From: Thuidium tamariscinum | Lineage: Eukaryota > Streptophyta > Bryopsida > Hypnales > Thuidiaceae | Length of the DNA stretch: 64,000 nucleotides | NCBI GenBank assembly: GCA_947034885.2 | Contig: OX344750.2 | Location: 40,596,821-40,660,820, forward strand | Reading direction: 5' to 3' | In this document: positions 13,380 through 25,009 of the stretch, piece after piece | How the letters are laid out: every line of letters starts with the position of its first letter | Position numbering within the stretch: position 1 is the stretch's first letter | The notes under the pieces: generated by a model | Told to the model about the DNA's origin: nothing | The model's database searches: none | The model's input: the letters and a program-made list of their open reading frames with translations, nothing else | Translations under genes and position numbers: made by a program

Positions 13380-14640
13380 ATAAAAGTAATGGTAATTTTC
13401 TAAATTTTTAATTCATAAAAAATTCAAAATTCAAAATTCAATAACTTTCACATTGTAGATTCAAATGTCATGAAACAAAACTTGTGCACTTCTACTCATT
13501 GAGACCTTAGTTAGTAATACCAAAACCCCTACAAACTCCACAATAAGACACATGTTTGTAGAGATCTTGTTGTAACAAACAAAACAAATAAAACAACAAA
13601 ACAATTAACCTATTTTTAGAAGTATGGATGGATGGAAGAATAGTGCGCTTTATGTCATTGCCAAAACTAGCCAAAACAAAAATAAATGTAATATACTATT
13701 TTTTTAAATTATAATTTAAAAAAAATTCAATAACTTTTACATCAGAAAGTCTAAAGGCCATGAAACAAAGCTTATACACCCCTCTTTGTTAAGGGCTTTC
13801 TCATATTGCCCAAAGAGACTTCATTGTAACAAATAAACAAAACAATCAATCTAACTTAATGTAAAAAACTAATATGCTCTATACTATTGCTATTAATAGT
13901 CAAAAGTGCCTTGTGTTGTTGCTACAACCAAAAAATATAAGTAAGAATAATTTTTTGATTTTAATAACTTCAAAATTTATTAAGTTTTTAATTGTGAGTC
14001 AAAAGACTACAAAACCAAGCCTATGTATCTTTCTTTGTTGAGAATTTTTTTATGATATTCAAATAGTGATGAGAAGATCTCAAGATAATAAACAAACAAA
14101 AGAAAACAAATAAGCAACCTAATTTAAGGTATAGATTAGTGTACCTTATATCATTGCTACATGCCATTTCTATAGTCAAAATAAAAGTCAAAATAATTTT
14201 TTAAATCTTAAAATTTTAAGGACTTTGAAATTCAATACTTTTACACCATGAGTCCAAATGCCAAAGAACAAAGCTCATGCACCCTTCCTTGCTAGGGGCT
14301 TTTTGACAATATCAAAAATACAACTAGCAAATACACAATTTTGAAGATCTCATGGTAACATACAAACAAAACAAAATAAACAACCTAACTTAAGATATAG
14401 ACTAATGAGCCTTGTACTATTGCTACAATCAAATTAAATAAAAGCATAGTTAATTTTATAATTATTTAGTTCATAAAACTTTGAAATTTAATAAAAGCTT
14501 GTACAACCCTCCTTGGTGTGAGCTTTTTCATAATACTAAGAATTCAATTAGGATATGCACAACCTTGGAAATCTTATGTAACAAATATACAAACAATGCA
14601 AAACAAAAAATAGCCTATCTTAAAGGTGTGTATATCTATG
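13380..14640. repeat. Degenerate ~250-bp tandem repeat, about five units
   Basis: A landmark of the form GA-AGATCTnnnnGTAACA followed by an ACAAACAAAACAAA-type run recurs near 13563, 13815, 14072, 14343 and 14569. Each landmark is preceded by a TTTGAAATTCAATAACTTTTACA-like block and followed by a string like GTGCCTTGTACTATTGC. Spacings are about 252, 257, 271 and 226. Units are strongly diverged, so this is an old AT-rich satellite-like array. Confidence 0.6.
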
Positions 14641-14644
14641 TATG

Positions 14645-14650
<6 letters not shown>

Positions 14651-14738
<88 letters not shown>
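14651..14738. repeat. (TA)n microsatellite
   Basis: An almost pure TA dinucleotide tract of about 85 nt. It follows directly on the degenerate tandem array and generates an artificial Tyr-Ile frame. Confidence 0.97.
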
Positions 14739-14740
<2 letters not shown>

Positions 14741-15481
14741 GATGGATGGTACTTTCTATACAAATGTTTATGTAATTTTAAAATTATTATTTTGTGATAG
14801 AAATTGTTATTATGTGGCCATGGAGTAGATCATCACCAAACAATTGACGTGGTGCACTTTCAGATTGAGGCACCAATAACCAACCTCTTAAGCAATTTTT
14901 GAGCAGATTGTACATAATAGGAGGTGGTCAAATTTTTTTGATGTAAGAAGATAGGAAATTTAGAGGTAGAGAAATTTTTAGAATTTTATTCTCAAAATTG
15001 AAATTACCATGAACTTTGGGAGGCAAAAAGTACTTTTGAGCCATAATTAAAGTTTAGAGTCTTCCAAATTCGATCATTTCATAACTTCTTTCTGCTCACT
15101 TCTTCCACTCACTACTATAGGACATGTCTTGTTACCTTCTTAGTCCCAACCTCAAAAATGACCAAAAAAATGCAACTCAAGATGTGGTTCGAAATTTTTT
15201 CTAACCTTGATTGAAAATACTATCCCCTATAAGTTGGGAGTTGTACATGGCTAGTTACTAATGCTTTAACCTTAATTTCTAAATGCCCAAGGCCTTTTTT
15301 GAGCTTCCAGGAATTTGCTCTAAATTGAACAAAATGTCAATATTTTGATCATCTTCATCATTTAAAAAAAAAGTGTAACTGTACAAATTCAAACTGAACA
15401 TGTTAGAAATCACTTAAATAGGAAAAAATACAAAAATATTAGTTATAAATTCAAAAAGATTATAATGTTTGATGATAATGG

Positions 15482-15716
15482 CAATGATGCTAGTGTGTGA
15501 GCATGAACATGTGAGCATGTGAGCTTCTAATATGTATATAGATAGATATACTACCACCTTTGAAGGTGTTTATAGAAAAATATCTATAATATAGGTACTT
15601 ATAGTATAAATATACTCTTATCATAGAAGATTTCTATAGTATAAGCACCTATACTATAGTTGCATGATTTTTGAGGCTTATAAGCTCACACTTCTATGCT
15701 CACATACTAGCAACCC
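15482..15716. mobile_element. MITE with MULE-like termini (copy 1)
   Basis: The left end reads GCTAGTGTGTGAGC and the right end GCTCACATACTAGC, with additional TGTGAGC-like subterminal repeats on both sides. The interior is AT-rich with CCTATAATATAGG-type blocks. The terminus resembles GCTACCATGTGAGC of the 13.9-kb MULE at 46475-60337. The flanks TGATAATGG and TCATGATGG match at 7 of 9 positions, compatible with an aged 9-bp target duplication. A second copy lies inverted at 39945-40167. It is non-coding, about 235 bp. Confidence 0.7.
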
Positions 15717-16044
15717 TCATGATGGTGGTGTTAAAATTTCAAAAGTAACTTGGAGTCCGCTTTCAATCTTCTTTTTACACGTCAAATCTATAAATTTGGT
15801 CATTAAAAAAATATGAGGTTAAAAAGGCCTAATATGCATTACCCCAATCAATTTGTAGCTTCTCAAAATCTACTTTATAATCTTTTTAAATGAATTTCTA
15901 ATGTTTTTTTTTGTCTAAGATCTAGTGTATTTGAGGCTCATTTCCGAAAGCTGTTAATACTACAAAAAGTGAAGATTGCTTAGATATCCTTGTACAAAAT
16001 TTCGAATAGAAAAATCATAAACCATCGTTTTCAAGATCATTTTT

Positions 16045-16180
16045 TAATGCTTAAATTAGACTTCAAAGAGAAGTTTCTTAAAATGAAAAATACCAAAAAT
16101 GTATCCTTGGTTAGGTTTTATTTAACTTCAAAGTTTCGCAAACACCAAATTTTGGTGCCTTAGGCATTGAGGGGTTTAGT
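16045..16180. repeat. Dispersed repeat, copy 2
   Basis: This shares several blocks with 705-1155, including CTTAAATTAGACTTCAAAGA and the string ending in GGCATTGAGGGGTTTA. The repeat edge coincides with the abrupt switch to GC-richer sequence upstream of the CBS gene. Confidence 0.5.
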
Positions 16181-16189
16181 GCCTATTGA

Positions 16190-17000
16190 GTAGGTCGTCA
16201 CCAAGGGGTGTGCGCGGCGAGGTACCGGCCTACACTACCAGCACCGGTAGAGCAACTCCATTTACAGGCCCTGTGATCCAAATGCCAAACAGTGCCCTGG
16301 GGAACAGGATTTGAAATGTGGGAACCGAGCCTGCAACTGTCAAGTGTACGACGTTCCCTTCGGTTCCCGAAGCTGCGGCAGGTATCCTGTCGCTCCGTCG
16401 GTCCGTCCTCCACGCTCACTTGCAAGGCGGATTTGGATTCCACGGCGACAGTCTCTGTTCTCCGTTGCAGCAATTTTGCTCGAGCCCCGCACACGAAATT
16501 GCACCTTCCAATCGCCACGGTGCTCATTCTCTCCGTTAATCGAGTCATTGGAGGCTAATTAGGGTGTCTTGTTGCATTTTCTTGGTGGCAGTTGCGGGCG
16601 TTGCAAGCCGCAATTGGTTACTGCGGTCTGTCTCGTTACTCTGTTTATTGCGGATTTTGAAGGCAAATTTTCCAATTTGCGGAGGTTTTGTTTTCTTCGG
16701 AAGATTTCTTGTTGATTTTGTTGTGATCAGTAATTGTGGTGATGGTTTGAGGTTATCGTTATTATCTGCTTCTTTTGTTTGAGATTTCTTTGGCAGTGAT
16801 AGATTTGGTTTGGTTGCGGTAAATTACGAGGGAGGAAGGACAGGGAGTGAGTGAGGAGACACCTTGTTTTTTTGTTGATTAGTCAGCTGCGGATAGGGCT
16901 CTCTGCGAGGGGAGGATTGCTTTGATGCGGGAGCCGTAGCTGGTGGACGTCGTTATCGGGAATAAGGAGAGGAGTAAGGTGAAGGTTGGTTGATAGAACG
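16190..17000 (+). promoter_or_regulatory. Promoter and 5' leader region of the CBS-PB1 gene
   Basis: A GC-rich block begins near 16190, right after AT-rich repeat DNA, and runs into the leader of the downstream gene. Frames on both strands at 16200-16560 overlap one another and look like no known protein. I read it as promoter plus untranslated leader. The transcript start is not resolved. Confidence 0.5.
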
Positions 17001-20000
17001 ATGAGTAGTAGGGCTGGTTCGGAAGGTGGCGGTGGAGCGGTTGATACTGCGAAGCGGTCGTTGTCGTCGCAGAAGAGTGCTCGTTCCGGGACCACCACTG
17101 CTCCCTCTACTGGACAGAAGAAATCTTCGCAAGGCAATGGGGCAGTTCTTCCTCGCAAGCCATCCAGATCTGTGTAAGTTATTTTGGCTCTGTCAAACGT
17201 TCGAATTTTTTTTTCATTGCTAACTTGCAGAAGCTCAATTGAAATCTTTTCTTTCCAGCAGGCAGTGATAAGATTTTTGAAAAAATCTGTCGCGTAAGTG
17301 AAATCAACCTTGGAGTGCGTGTCTACCATCTGCACTTTCTTTACAACGCTCTATAATTTTGGCACGGGGTTCTTGCCTTGTTGCAAGCTGTCGTACGCCT
17401 TTTGAGCTTCCATTTTCTTTTAATTTAGCTATGTGCGCTCCGAGTAGTGTATTGAGACAAGTGAACGTTTTTGAGTCCTATATGGTATTTTTAACTTTCT
17501 TGTCATTAAGTTCTCTACATAACAACCGCGCGTTCGTATCATATTCCTGCCATTTTCAAACATAGTCAATCTTATTAAATTGACTTAAGAGACAGAAAGC
17601 CCGAAGTCACTAAATTGTGACAGATTACGTTTTCTCTTGATGCAAATTCTCTGCGTGCATGACCCTTGGTTCATGGAGGTTGTGAAGTGTTATGTGCAAG
17701 CTCACGTGAATCTTCCCGATTTTACTAAATCTAGCGGTCGTGCTACCAGTGATCTATAAGCCAGGTGTAATATATCATTTTGTGAATATACGCACGCTCA
17801 TTGAAGTTTTCCGGGTTGCTTCGTTCATTCGCAGTTCTTTGAATACTTATTCAGTATTTCGCTTGAATCTTCGATTGTTGATGTCCTGGAGTTCAAGAAT
17901 CTCTACCCTCCTGCTTTGAAGTGAGAATGTTTACGGCAGCTTTGGTGTCCTTTCAGTCCTCCAGGAGAACGGACTGTCAAGCGTTTGAGGTTGTCAAAGG
18001 CTCTCACCATTCCTGATGGCACTACTGTGGCCGATGCCTGTCGTCGGATGGCCACCCGACGGGTGGACGCGGCATTGCTCACTGATTCTAGCGCGCTCCT
18101 GTGTGGCATCATCACGGATAAGGTGAAGTCTATTATCCTATTTATGGCTTCCTGACCTTAGTTTGAATTTGGAATGCATAATTTCGCGTGCTGTATCGTT
18201 TATTCTAGTTTCAATTTTTATCGGGCAATATATTAGGACTGCTCTTAAACTCAGCATGTAGATTTTGATTGCTCTGCGTCTTTCCACCTTCAACCGGCTG
18301 CTAGATCTGCTGGAGTACAAACTATATCTTCATCTGTGATTGAATGCGTTATAGATATGATATTTAAGTAGCAAAGTTGCGTTTGCAGGATGTGGCGACG
18401 AGAGTCATTGCAGAAGGACTACAGCCTCACGAGACATCGGTTTCAAAGGTGATGACGAGGAATCCTATTTTTGTTATGGGCGATACTCTGGCCGTTGAAG
18501 CTTTGCAGAAGATGGTACAAGGTGCAATAAATTTTTCTTGCTTTTCCTGTGAAGTTTTTATGTCATGCAACGTTCGTATTTTTCGTGCATGTAGTTGGAA
18601 AGTTTGTTTTATTTGCTTTATTCATAATTCTCACATAGCTCCAATGCTTCCTGCTAACTTAACATTTCTGTGGTTTGATCATTATTAATGTTCTAGCATT
18701 CAAACTTTTCTTTGTGCTCATGGGGTCAGTACCAGCCTTTTTTTTTACTTTTTGAGAAAGTGCCAAGATGGCGATCACTTCAAATTTGGTGAAACATTGT
18801 ATTTCTACATTCATCCATCATATTCATACACTTTTTCATCCAAATTTGGCGACTTCATCCATATTTGAAAGAGAATTCGAAAATTTCTGGCGAAAAAAGA
18901 TTACTTTTATCTGGCGGAAAAAAGACATTTATTTTGAATTGGTGCAATCTGGCCCCAAGGTGCCGAAATAAAAAGGGCTGGTCAGTACAGTTGTTTTAAT
19001 GAAGTGCCAGTAGACACAGAGGCTTCTGACAAAGCTGATTGTTGGGTCTTCACAGGCAAATTCAGACACTTGCCCGTAGTGGAGGGCGGGGAGGTGGTCG
19101 CACTTTTAGATATTACAAAGTGTCTCTATGATGCTATCGCTCGCATGGAGCGAGCTGCTGAGAAGGGTAATGCTATCGCAGCTGCTGTGGAGTCTGTTGA
19201 GCGTGAGTGGAGCGTCAAGGGATCTGGTGCGTCAAGACCAGTTTTGATCTCTCGCCTTCTTTTTTTATTGGCTGTCCATGCGATTAATGAAAAATCAAGT
19301 TGGGTATGATAACCCAGGTTTTATATGGTCTAGCTAAAATATGCCAGAAACTGAAAAATCAGACGAGCCAGAATAGTGTCCTAGCTAAAGATTTACACAT
19401 GCGCAGTAGATTCGGTCGCAAGAGCCACATTCGTCTTCTAACTCATGTGACCACTTGATCTGTCCAGATAAATCCAATTTTATTGAGAATTTGCGCGATC
19501 GAATGTTCAGGCCTACTCTGGGATCCTTGATAGTGGAAGGAACAAAGTAAGTTTCCGTGGAGTCGAATATTTCATGTTTTCCAGTTTCGTACTTTCTTAT
19601 TTTAGAAGAGGTGGTATGATGCTCTTAGAATCTTGGGGCCTCTCTCAGGCTTATGCTTTTGACAGAGTACCCACGTGTTCGCCATCTGAAACGGTCACGG
19701 TTGCGACCAAGAAAATGAAAGAACAACGAATGAACTCAGTTATTATCACGTCACCAAGCAACAAACCGATAGGAATCGTCACGTAAGTACTTCTTAAGTC
19801 TCTTGGCTAGTTTGTTTTGAAGTTTCTTGACACTTAATTTAGGTGTTTTGATGCTAAGATTCTATCTATCGCACTTCACACAAGTTTAATTTTTCCTCCT
19901 TTGATGTGCATTCAATTATGCTCGTATATGTTGCAAAATTGCATAATATTGTGGAATGGGCGATTTCAGCTCGAAGGATGTCTTGATGCGAGTTGTTGCT

Positions 20001-22040
20001 CAAGGTCTAAACCCTGAAACCACCACTGTGGACAAGGTGCGATTTTCTTAGACAATGTCTATTATGACTGAAAGTGTGTATTTATCACGTAATAATGTTT
20101 TGAACGGGATGACTAAATAGTTAGATAGTCATTGATATTTGTCAATTGTTGTTTATAGGTGCAACATAAATGTGGTGGAGTTTTGGACAGGGTATCATAG
20201 TTGTTTCTTGGGATGCCTGTGCAGGTGATGACACCCAATCCTGAGTGTGCTGGTTTGGATACTACTCTTGTGGATGCTCTGCATACAATGCACGATGGCA
20301 AATTTCTTCATCTTCCTGTTACAGATCGTGGTGAGTATGCGGATACTATTTTCTTCTGCATTTTGAGGTTTAGTTTTCAGGTGTATGAGTTACATTAGTG
20401 ATTTATTTTCTTACATTTGTGTGTAATCCCTGGTCTTAGTGAGTCTCTACTTTCATCTCATGGCAAGTCGAAGGTACCTGGCTTTTCCAGGGAATTGTCT
20501 CAATTTACTCACTGAATGCGTAATTCTCTTTGGAATTCCGTGCAGACGGTTTTGTGGTGGCCTGCGTGGATGTCTTACAGCTCACGCATGGAGCTGTTGC
20601 TACTGTAAGTGACTGCCTCACCTGAGATGCTTTCAATGAAAGGAAAGTGAAATTTGTAAGCAGAGATCCATAGCATTGACTCTTTATCGTTCCTGTGTCT
20701 GCGATCAAAGTGAATACCTCTGAAATGGTGTTAGAACTGTTTCCAGGTTGGGGGTGCTGCTGCTGGAGGTCAAGACATGGCAACTACCATGCTTCAGAAG
20801 TTCTGGGACTCTGCCCTGGCCCTGGAACCAGCTGAAGACGAATCTGACTCTCGCAGGCAAGCCCGTGCGACTTCTTTTACTTGGCTGACCTCTTTCATTA
20901 TACTGTTAGTGATGCATATATCAAGTCGGATCGCTATGATGAAGTTAGTGCTTTTGATTGCAGTGATATATCTGCACGACAGTCTGACCTCTATTCGGAG
21001 AGGCAGTCCAATTATCCATCGTTTGGACTTGGCAATACTTTTGCTTTCAAATTGAAAGTAACGACTCCTGATGGCAAGGTTGGTCACTATCGGTTCAATT
21101 GTGGTAAGTCCCAATCTACTCGCCACCTAGATAAGCTTTAGATTTCAGAGAGAGGCTTTTTTTTTTGTGATATTGCTGTCGAAGCGATTGACTTTGTTCT
21201 TTGAAAGCTGGAACGGGTTATGACCGCTGCCTTGGAGGTCTCATTTGGGTCTCTTGAATTACCAGGTTGTGAGAGCTTAACCGAACTTATGTCTACAATC
21301 GTACAACGTGTCGGTGACGAAATAGATCACACTCATCTTCCTCGGCTTATGGTGTGTTGGAATATAATTCTTGGTTTAAAAATTCCATTCCCTCTCATAA
21401 TAACAGCAGAGTCAAAGAGCTGATTCGTCCTGTATTTCTATCTTGAGAATAGTTGGATACTACCATTTCTAATGGCACTACTGGGGCTTTGACAGCTTCT
21501 CTTCCTGTTTCTGCTTAATACCTAGGATAGAAGTCAGTATCTGTTTCTGTGGATTGGACTTGTATCCCATTCAATGACGATGAACTGTGGTCACATGTAT
21601 GGATTTTGTGTGGCAGTATATTGATGATGAAGACGATAAAGTGTTACTTGCTACCGACTCCGATCTTGTGGCTGCTGTAAATTTTGCCCGCATTAGTGGG
21701 TGGAAGGTGAGTTTTGAACCTATCTTAAACTTGTTAAATCCTGGCCTGTTATTAGGTTGAACTTCTGTCGTATGTTGCTGGTTATCATATGCACTAGACC
21801 CAAGCCTGAGCAGATTTGCCTGGAGATGTTTCTGATGGAATCTCTGTTATTCAGGCATTGACACTTCATCTGGAAGAATCTCAAGCACCTCGAAATAGAA
21901 AAGCCGTTTCTGCGAACAAATCTCCTCCAGCAGTTAAAAACGCCGAGGGCTGGTCTACTGTGCATACAACACTCATTGCTTGCACAGTTGCAGTTGTTGC
22001 TGTTAGTGTTGTCTTATATATCCGGCGTTCCAATTCTTGA
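17001..22040 (+). CDS. CBS-CBS-PB1 domain protein, At2g36500 (CBSCBSPB) type
   Basis: Fourteen exons: 17001-17173, 17957-18122, 18389-18521, 19056-19226, 19468-19546, 19666-19782, 19970-20036, 20225-20330, 20546-20604, 20747-20856, 20964-21103, 21266-21351, 21617-21706 and 21855-22040. They sum to 1683 nt, exactly 560 residues plus stop; the Arabidopsis relative is of similar length. A Ser-rich N-terminus precedes two CBS pairs (about residues 60-200 and 230-375), with CGIITDK/DVATRVIAEGL and GKFRHLPVVEGGE in the first and IGIVTSKDVLMRVVAQGL and GKFLHLPVTDRDG in the second. A PB1 domain follows (about 414-510; YIDDEDDKVLLATDSDL). A C-terminal hydrophobic segment (about 534-556) ends in IRRSNS, suggesting a tail anchor. 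CBS pairs usually sense adenine nucleotides and PB1 mediates pairing; the cellular role is not established here. All splice sites are GT-AG except intron 10, which appears to be GC-AG. Confidence 0.95.
18733..18980. mobile_element. Non-autonomous hAT-like MITE in intron 3 of the CBS gene
   Basis: The element starts CAGCC and ends GGCTG. It is flanked on both sides by the perfect 8-bp direct repeat GTCAGTAC (18725-18732 and 18981-18988). The inner ends also pair: a T-rich stretch then a GTGCCAAG-like string on the left, and the complement of CGGCACCTTGG on the right. An 8-bp duplication and CAG...CTG termini are typical of hAT elements. It is 248 bp, non-coding, and wholly intronic. Confidence 0.85.
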
Positions 22041-24030
22041 AACACTCATACTGGGATGCCACATATACTGTGTTAATTAATAAAGAAGACGCATGTGCAT
22101 CATTGATGCGCATTTGTTATTGATGGTAAGGACATAGTGGAGGTCAAATAGTTGAGGATAACAGTTTTTGATCGGAAAGCAGTTCAGATTATTTGTAGTG
22201 ATTTAAGCTTGATTTGTAGAGGAAAAAAGTATGCGTTTACGCCAAGATGCTCTATGAACTGAAAGCTTTTTCAATGGTATTAGCTTCTTGGAATCGAGGC
22301 ATTTTCTTAGTAGTCATGTTCTCACTTTCTCTGTAACTAAAACTTCTCTACTTCAAATTCCAAAAAGAAAATGATCAATGCATGCGGTGCTTTTGACGGG
22401 GCACTTTGCATAGTAATGTCTTTCTTGAATGCAATTTGTGCAGAATGTGAAGAATGTGATTAATTCTTTTCAGTTAAATGTACCCAAAACAAGAATTGAT
22501 GAATGTAGACAGAAATGATTCTTAAACATGTAAAGTTGTGTTCCTTTCATCTAAATTTTCTTTACTTACAGTTGTGTTTTTGCTCAACGATTCTCTACAA
22601 CGCATGAGGACATTCCCATTCAGTATTCAACAATGAATTGAATGCAGCCTTCATTTACTGAGGAAATTGAATGCATTTTCTTCCAAGATATCCAAGTCAA
22701 ACCCACCAAGTTATTGAAGAAAAACTGACAAAAGCAGGAGACAAGCATCAAAAACATGTGAAAACAAACTGCAAAGGAAAGTGCAGATGCCCAAATATTG
22801 GACACCAAAGCGGAATAAAATCAATCAATCAGCATAGGAGTGCAGATGTTAGCCAGAAAACATGGCAAGAAATTTAGGTCAGAAGCTTGCACCCATTGCT
22901 GGCGCCACCAACATGAGACAGGTGCAGCAAAAGAGAAACACACCCATACAACAACAGAAGTGAAAACCGCCTTGTCATTTTCATTAAATTGGCAAAATGC
23001 CAGTGCCAGAAATTGTGACACAGAGATACACAAAAATCTGACTAGAAAACTAGGATAGTCGCTAAGAATCTGTAAGTCGGAGACAATCTGTTCCGACAGA
23101 GTTTTTTTCTCTGTGGTTCCGTCTTGCTTCATAGTAGAACTTCTGGATCACTGCTAGCTAGTATTTTAGTTCAATTATGTTTGCTTTTAAATAGTATAAT
23201 CTTCTCACGAGTTTTGTGTAAGAGCATGATATAATGCACATGATTGTGATTGCTGATTTGCATATTATGTGTCGTCTTTCTGTAGATCTATGCACAACGA
23301 TTGTAACTACAAGTTAATTGAGGATGTGGGAACCGATTCTTCCCACCTCAACCTGGTGCATTTGATCACAATCATCTGAATTCGACCATGCTCTTGGCTT
23401 GAGTTCACTGTAAGTAAGATTATATGATTGGACATCCTATTAAAATCAAACTTATTTATAGTCCTTACAAGCTAGCGGCAATCAAAAAGGTCTACTATGA
23501 AGCAAGATGGGCCGTTGAGATAAAACCTAAGATTTCCTCCAACTTGCAGCTTGTTAGCAACAAAGAATGGTTTTCACCGGGCGGGTTCCAGGCGCACCTT
23601 GAGCTTCAACGACTCCTCTCTTTGGAAGACCCTCTTTACTTTTTCCTCGCACTTTTGGTGATGCTGGTGCGGTCGCCGTTGTGGTTGAGAGGGGCAATCC
23701 AAATGAAGTCCATCGTCTCCAAGCAAGCCTTGTTTATCTCTTCCTGTCACATCTACACCCAAAATTTAACTACCATCAGCAACATGTTATGATCTTCTAG
23801 GTGCACAATCAACGCATTATTTAATATTCTCAAAGCACTAGCAGAAGCGAAGCTCTAAACGTGTTCCAATCTGCAGCTGATATATAAAGGATCTTAGTGC
23901 TGACAGCATATTCAATTCAAGAAATCAACTCTAAAATTTAAGTATTAAAAAAGATAAGCCCTCAACTACGAAGACAAGCATTCACCAGCAGTCACTGCAG
24001 AAAGCTAAGAACTTACTCCTACTCAAACCT
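22041..24030. other. 3' region of the CBS gene and intergenic DNA
   Basis: The first ~60 nt past the stop include AATTAATAAAGAAG, a possible poly(A) signal context (AATAAA near 22080). Further right only short, unrecognised frames occur, including one at 23424-23792 with no domain I can name. Confidence 0.45.
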
Positions 24031-24039
24031 TCCTAGCGT

Positions 24040-24540
24040 CACCACAATTTCCAGAAAGAATCAAGTATGACATCTGGAGCTGGTCGAGGTGAGGAACGCC
24101 AGATGGAACGGCACTAGAGGCTGTGTATTTTCAATGGAACAGAACTGAAGCTCTAAATGTGCTGCCAATTCTAGTCTAAATCAACATAACCATCAAGAAA
24201 TTAAAGGTCAATTAAGCTGCTGGAACAGGAAGACACACAAAAACAGTGACGACTGAACCAACTCACTTACAAACTTGTGTACACCACACACTCCCACTCC
24301 CACTCACAGAGAGAGAAATTAATCAGCGTTTGTCTGGAACTCCCTCTTGCCTTGAGAATTGAAGTTAAATCTCAGAACCAATGTATTAATCAAGAATAGA
24401 CAGCCTGACATGTGCAGCTAGCTAGGCTTGAGTCCTCGATCACTAGCTAGTTGACACACAAGCACGGCACAGAGCGAGCAGGGCCTTCAGTAAGCGTGAA
24501 ATTAAAGGAAAGGAATAAATTAATTTATGTTGTTCCGAGG
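24040..24540. repeat. Third, direct copy of part of the inverted-repeat element
   Basis: Blocks match the left arm at 25870-26720 in the same order, such as GAGGAACGCCAGATGGAACG against GAGGAACGCCAAACGGGAGT, AGCTGCTGGAACAG against AGCTGCTGAAACAG, and TGGAACTCCCTC. The GCTAGCTAGGCTTGAGTCCTC region matches 26620-26660. This shows a repeat family with at least three local copies. Confidence 0.6.
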
Positions 24541-25009
24541 TTTTAATTTGTTGCATTGTTGTTTGTGTTGGTGGAATGCCGTATGGAAAAGAAAGGCCAT
24601 ACCTGTCTATCGCCCACTCGAATGCCGTCTTTCAATCGGAAGGCATATATTGTGAGAAACTCCATGCTCCAACGCCGGTTTTTCTTCACACTGGCATGTT
24701 GGAAAAAGCCCACCGCACCAAAATTGGTGACATGCGCTCTTACAACAGTCGATGGAAATTCCTGCACAAAGAGTCATTGAAAGCATTAGTTCGAACGCTT
24801 GATCGTCGAGGAAGGAGCCAAAGCATGGAACTTCATTCGATCCATGATGCAAGAAAATATTAACAAAGCAACGAATAGAAATTTTCTGACGAGATGCTCA
24901 AGTGAAACAGTCGATCGAGCGTCTGTTAATTCCTTTGATCATCGAGGTCCAACAATGGAACATTTAATGCAAGCATTGCAACTTGTCAAGATGAAAAAAC
25001 AGCACTTGT

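Noticed and set aside
14481..14741. Frame ending in a Tyr-Ile repeat
   Set aside because: It is the translation of the TA microsatellite.
16198..16562. Several overlapping frames on both strands
   Set aside because: They lie in the GC-rich promoter/leader of the CBS gene, contradict each other and match no family.
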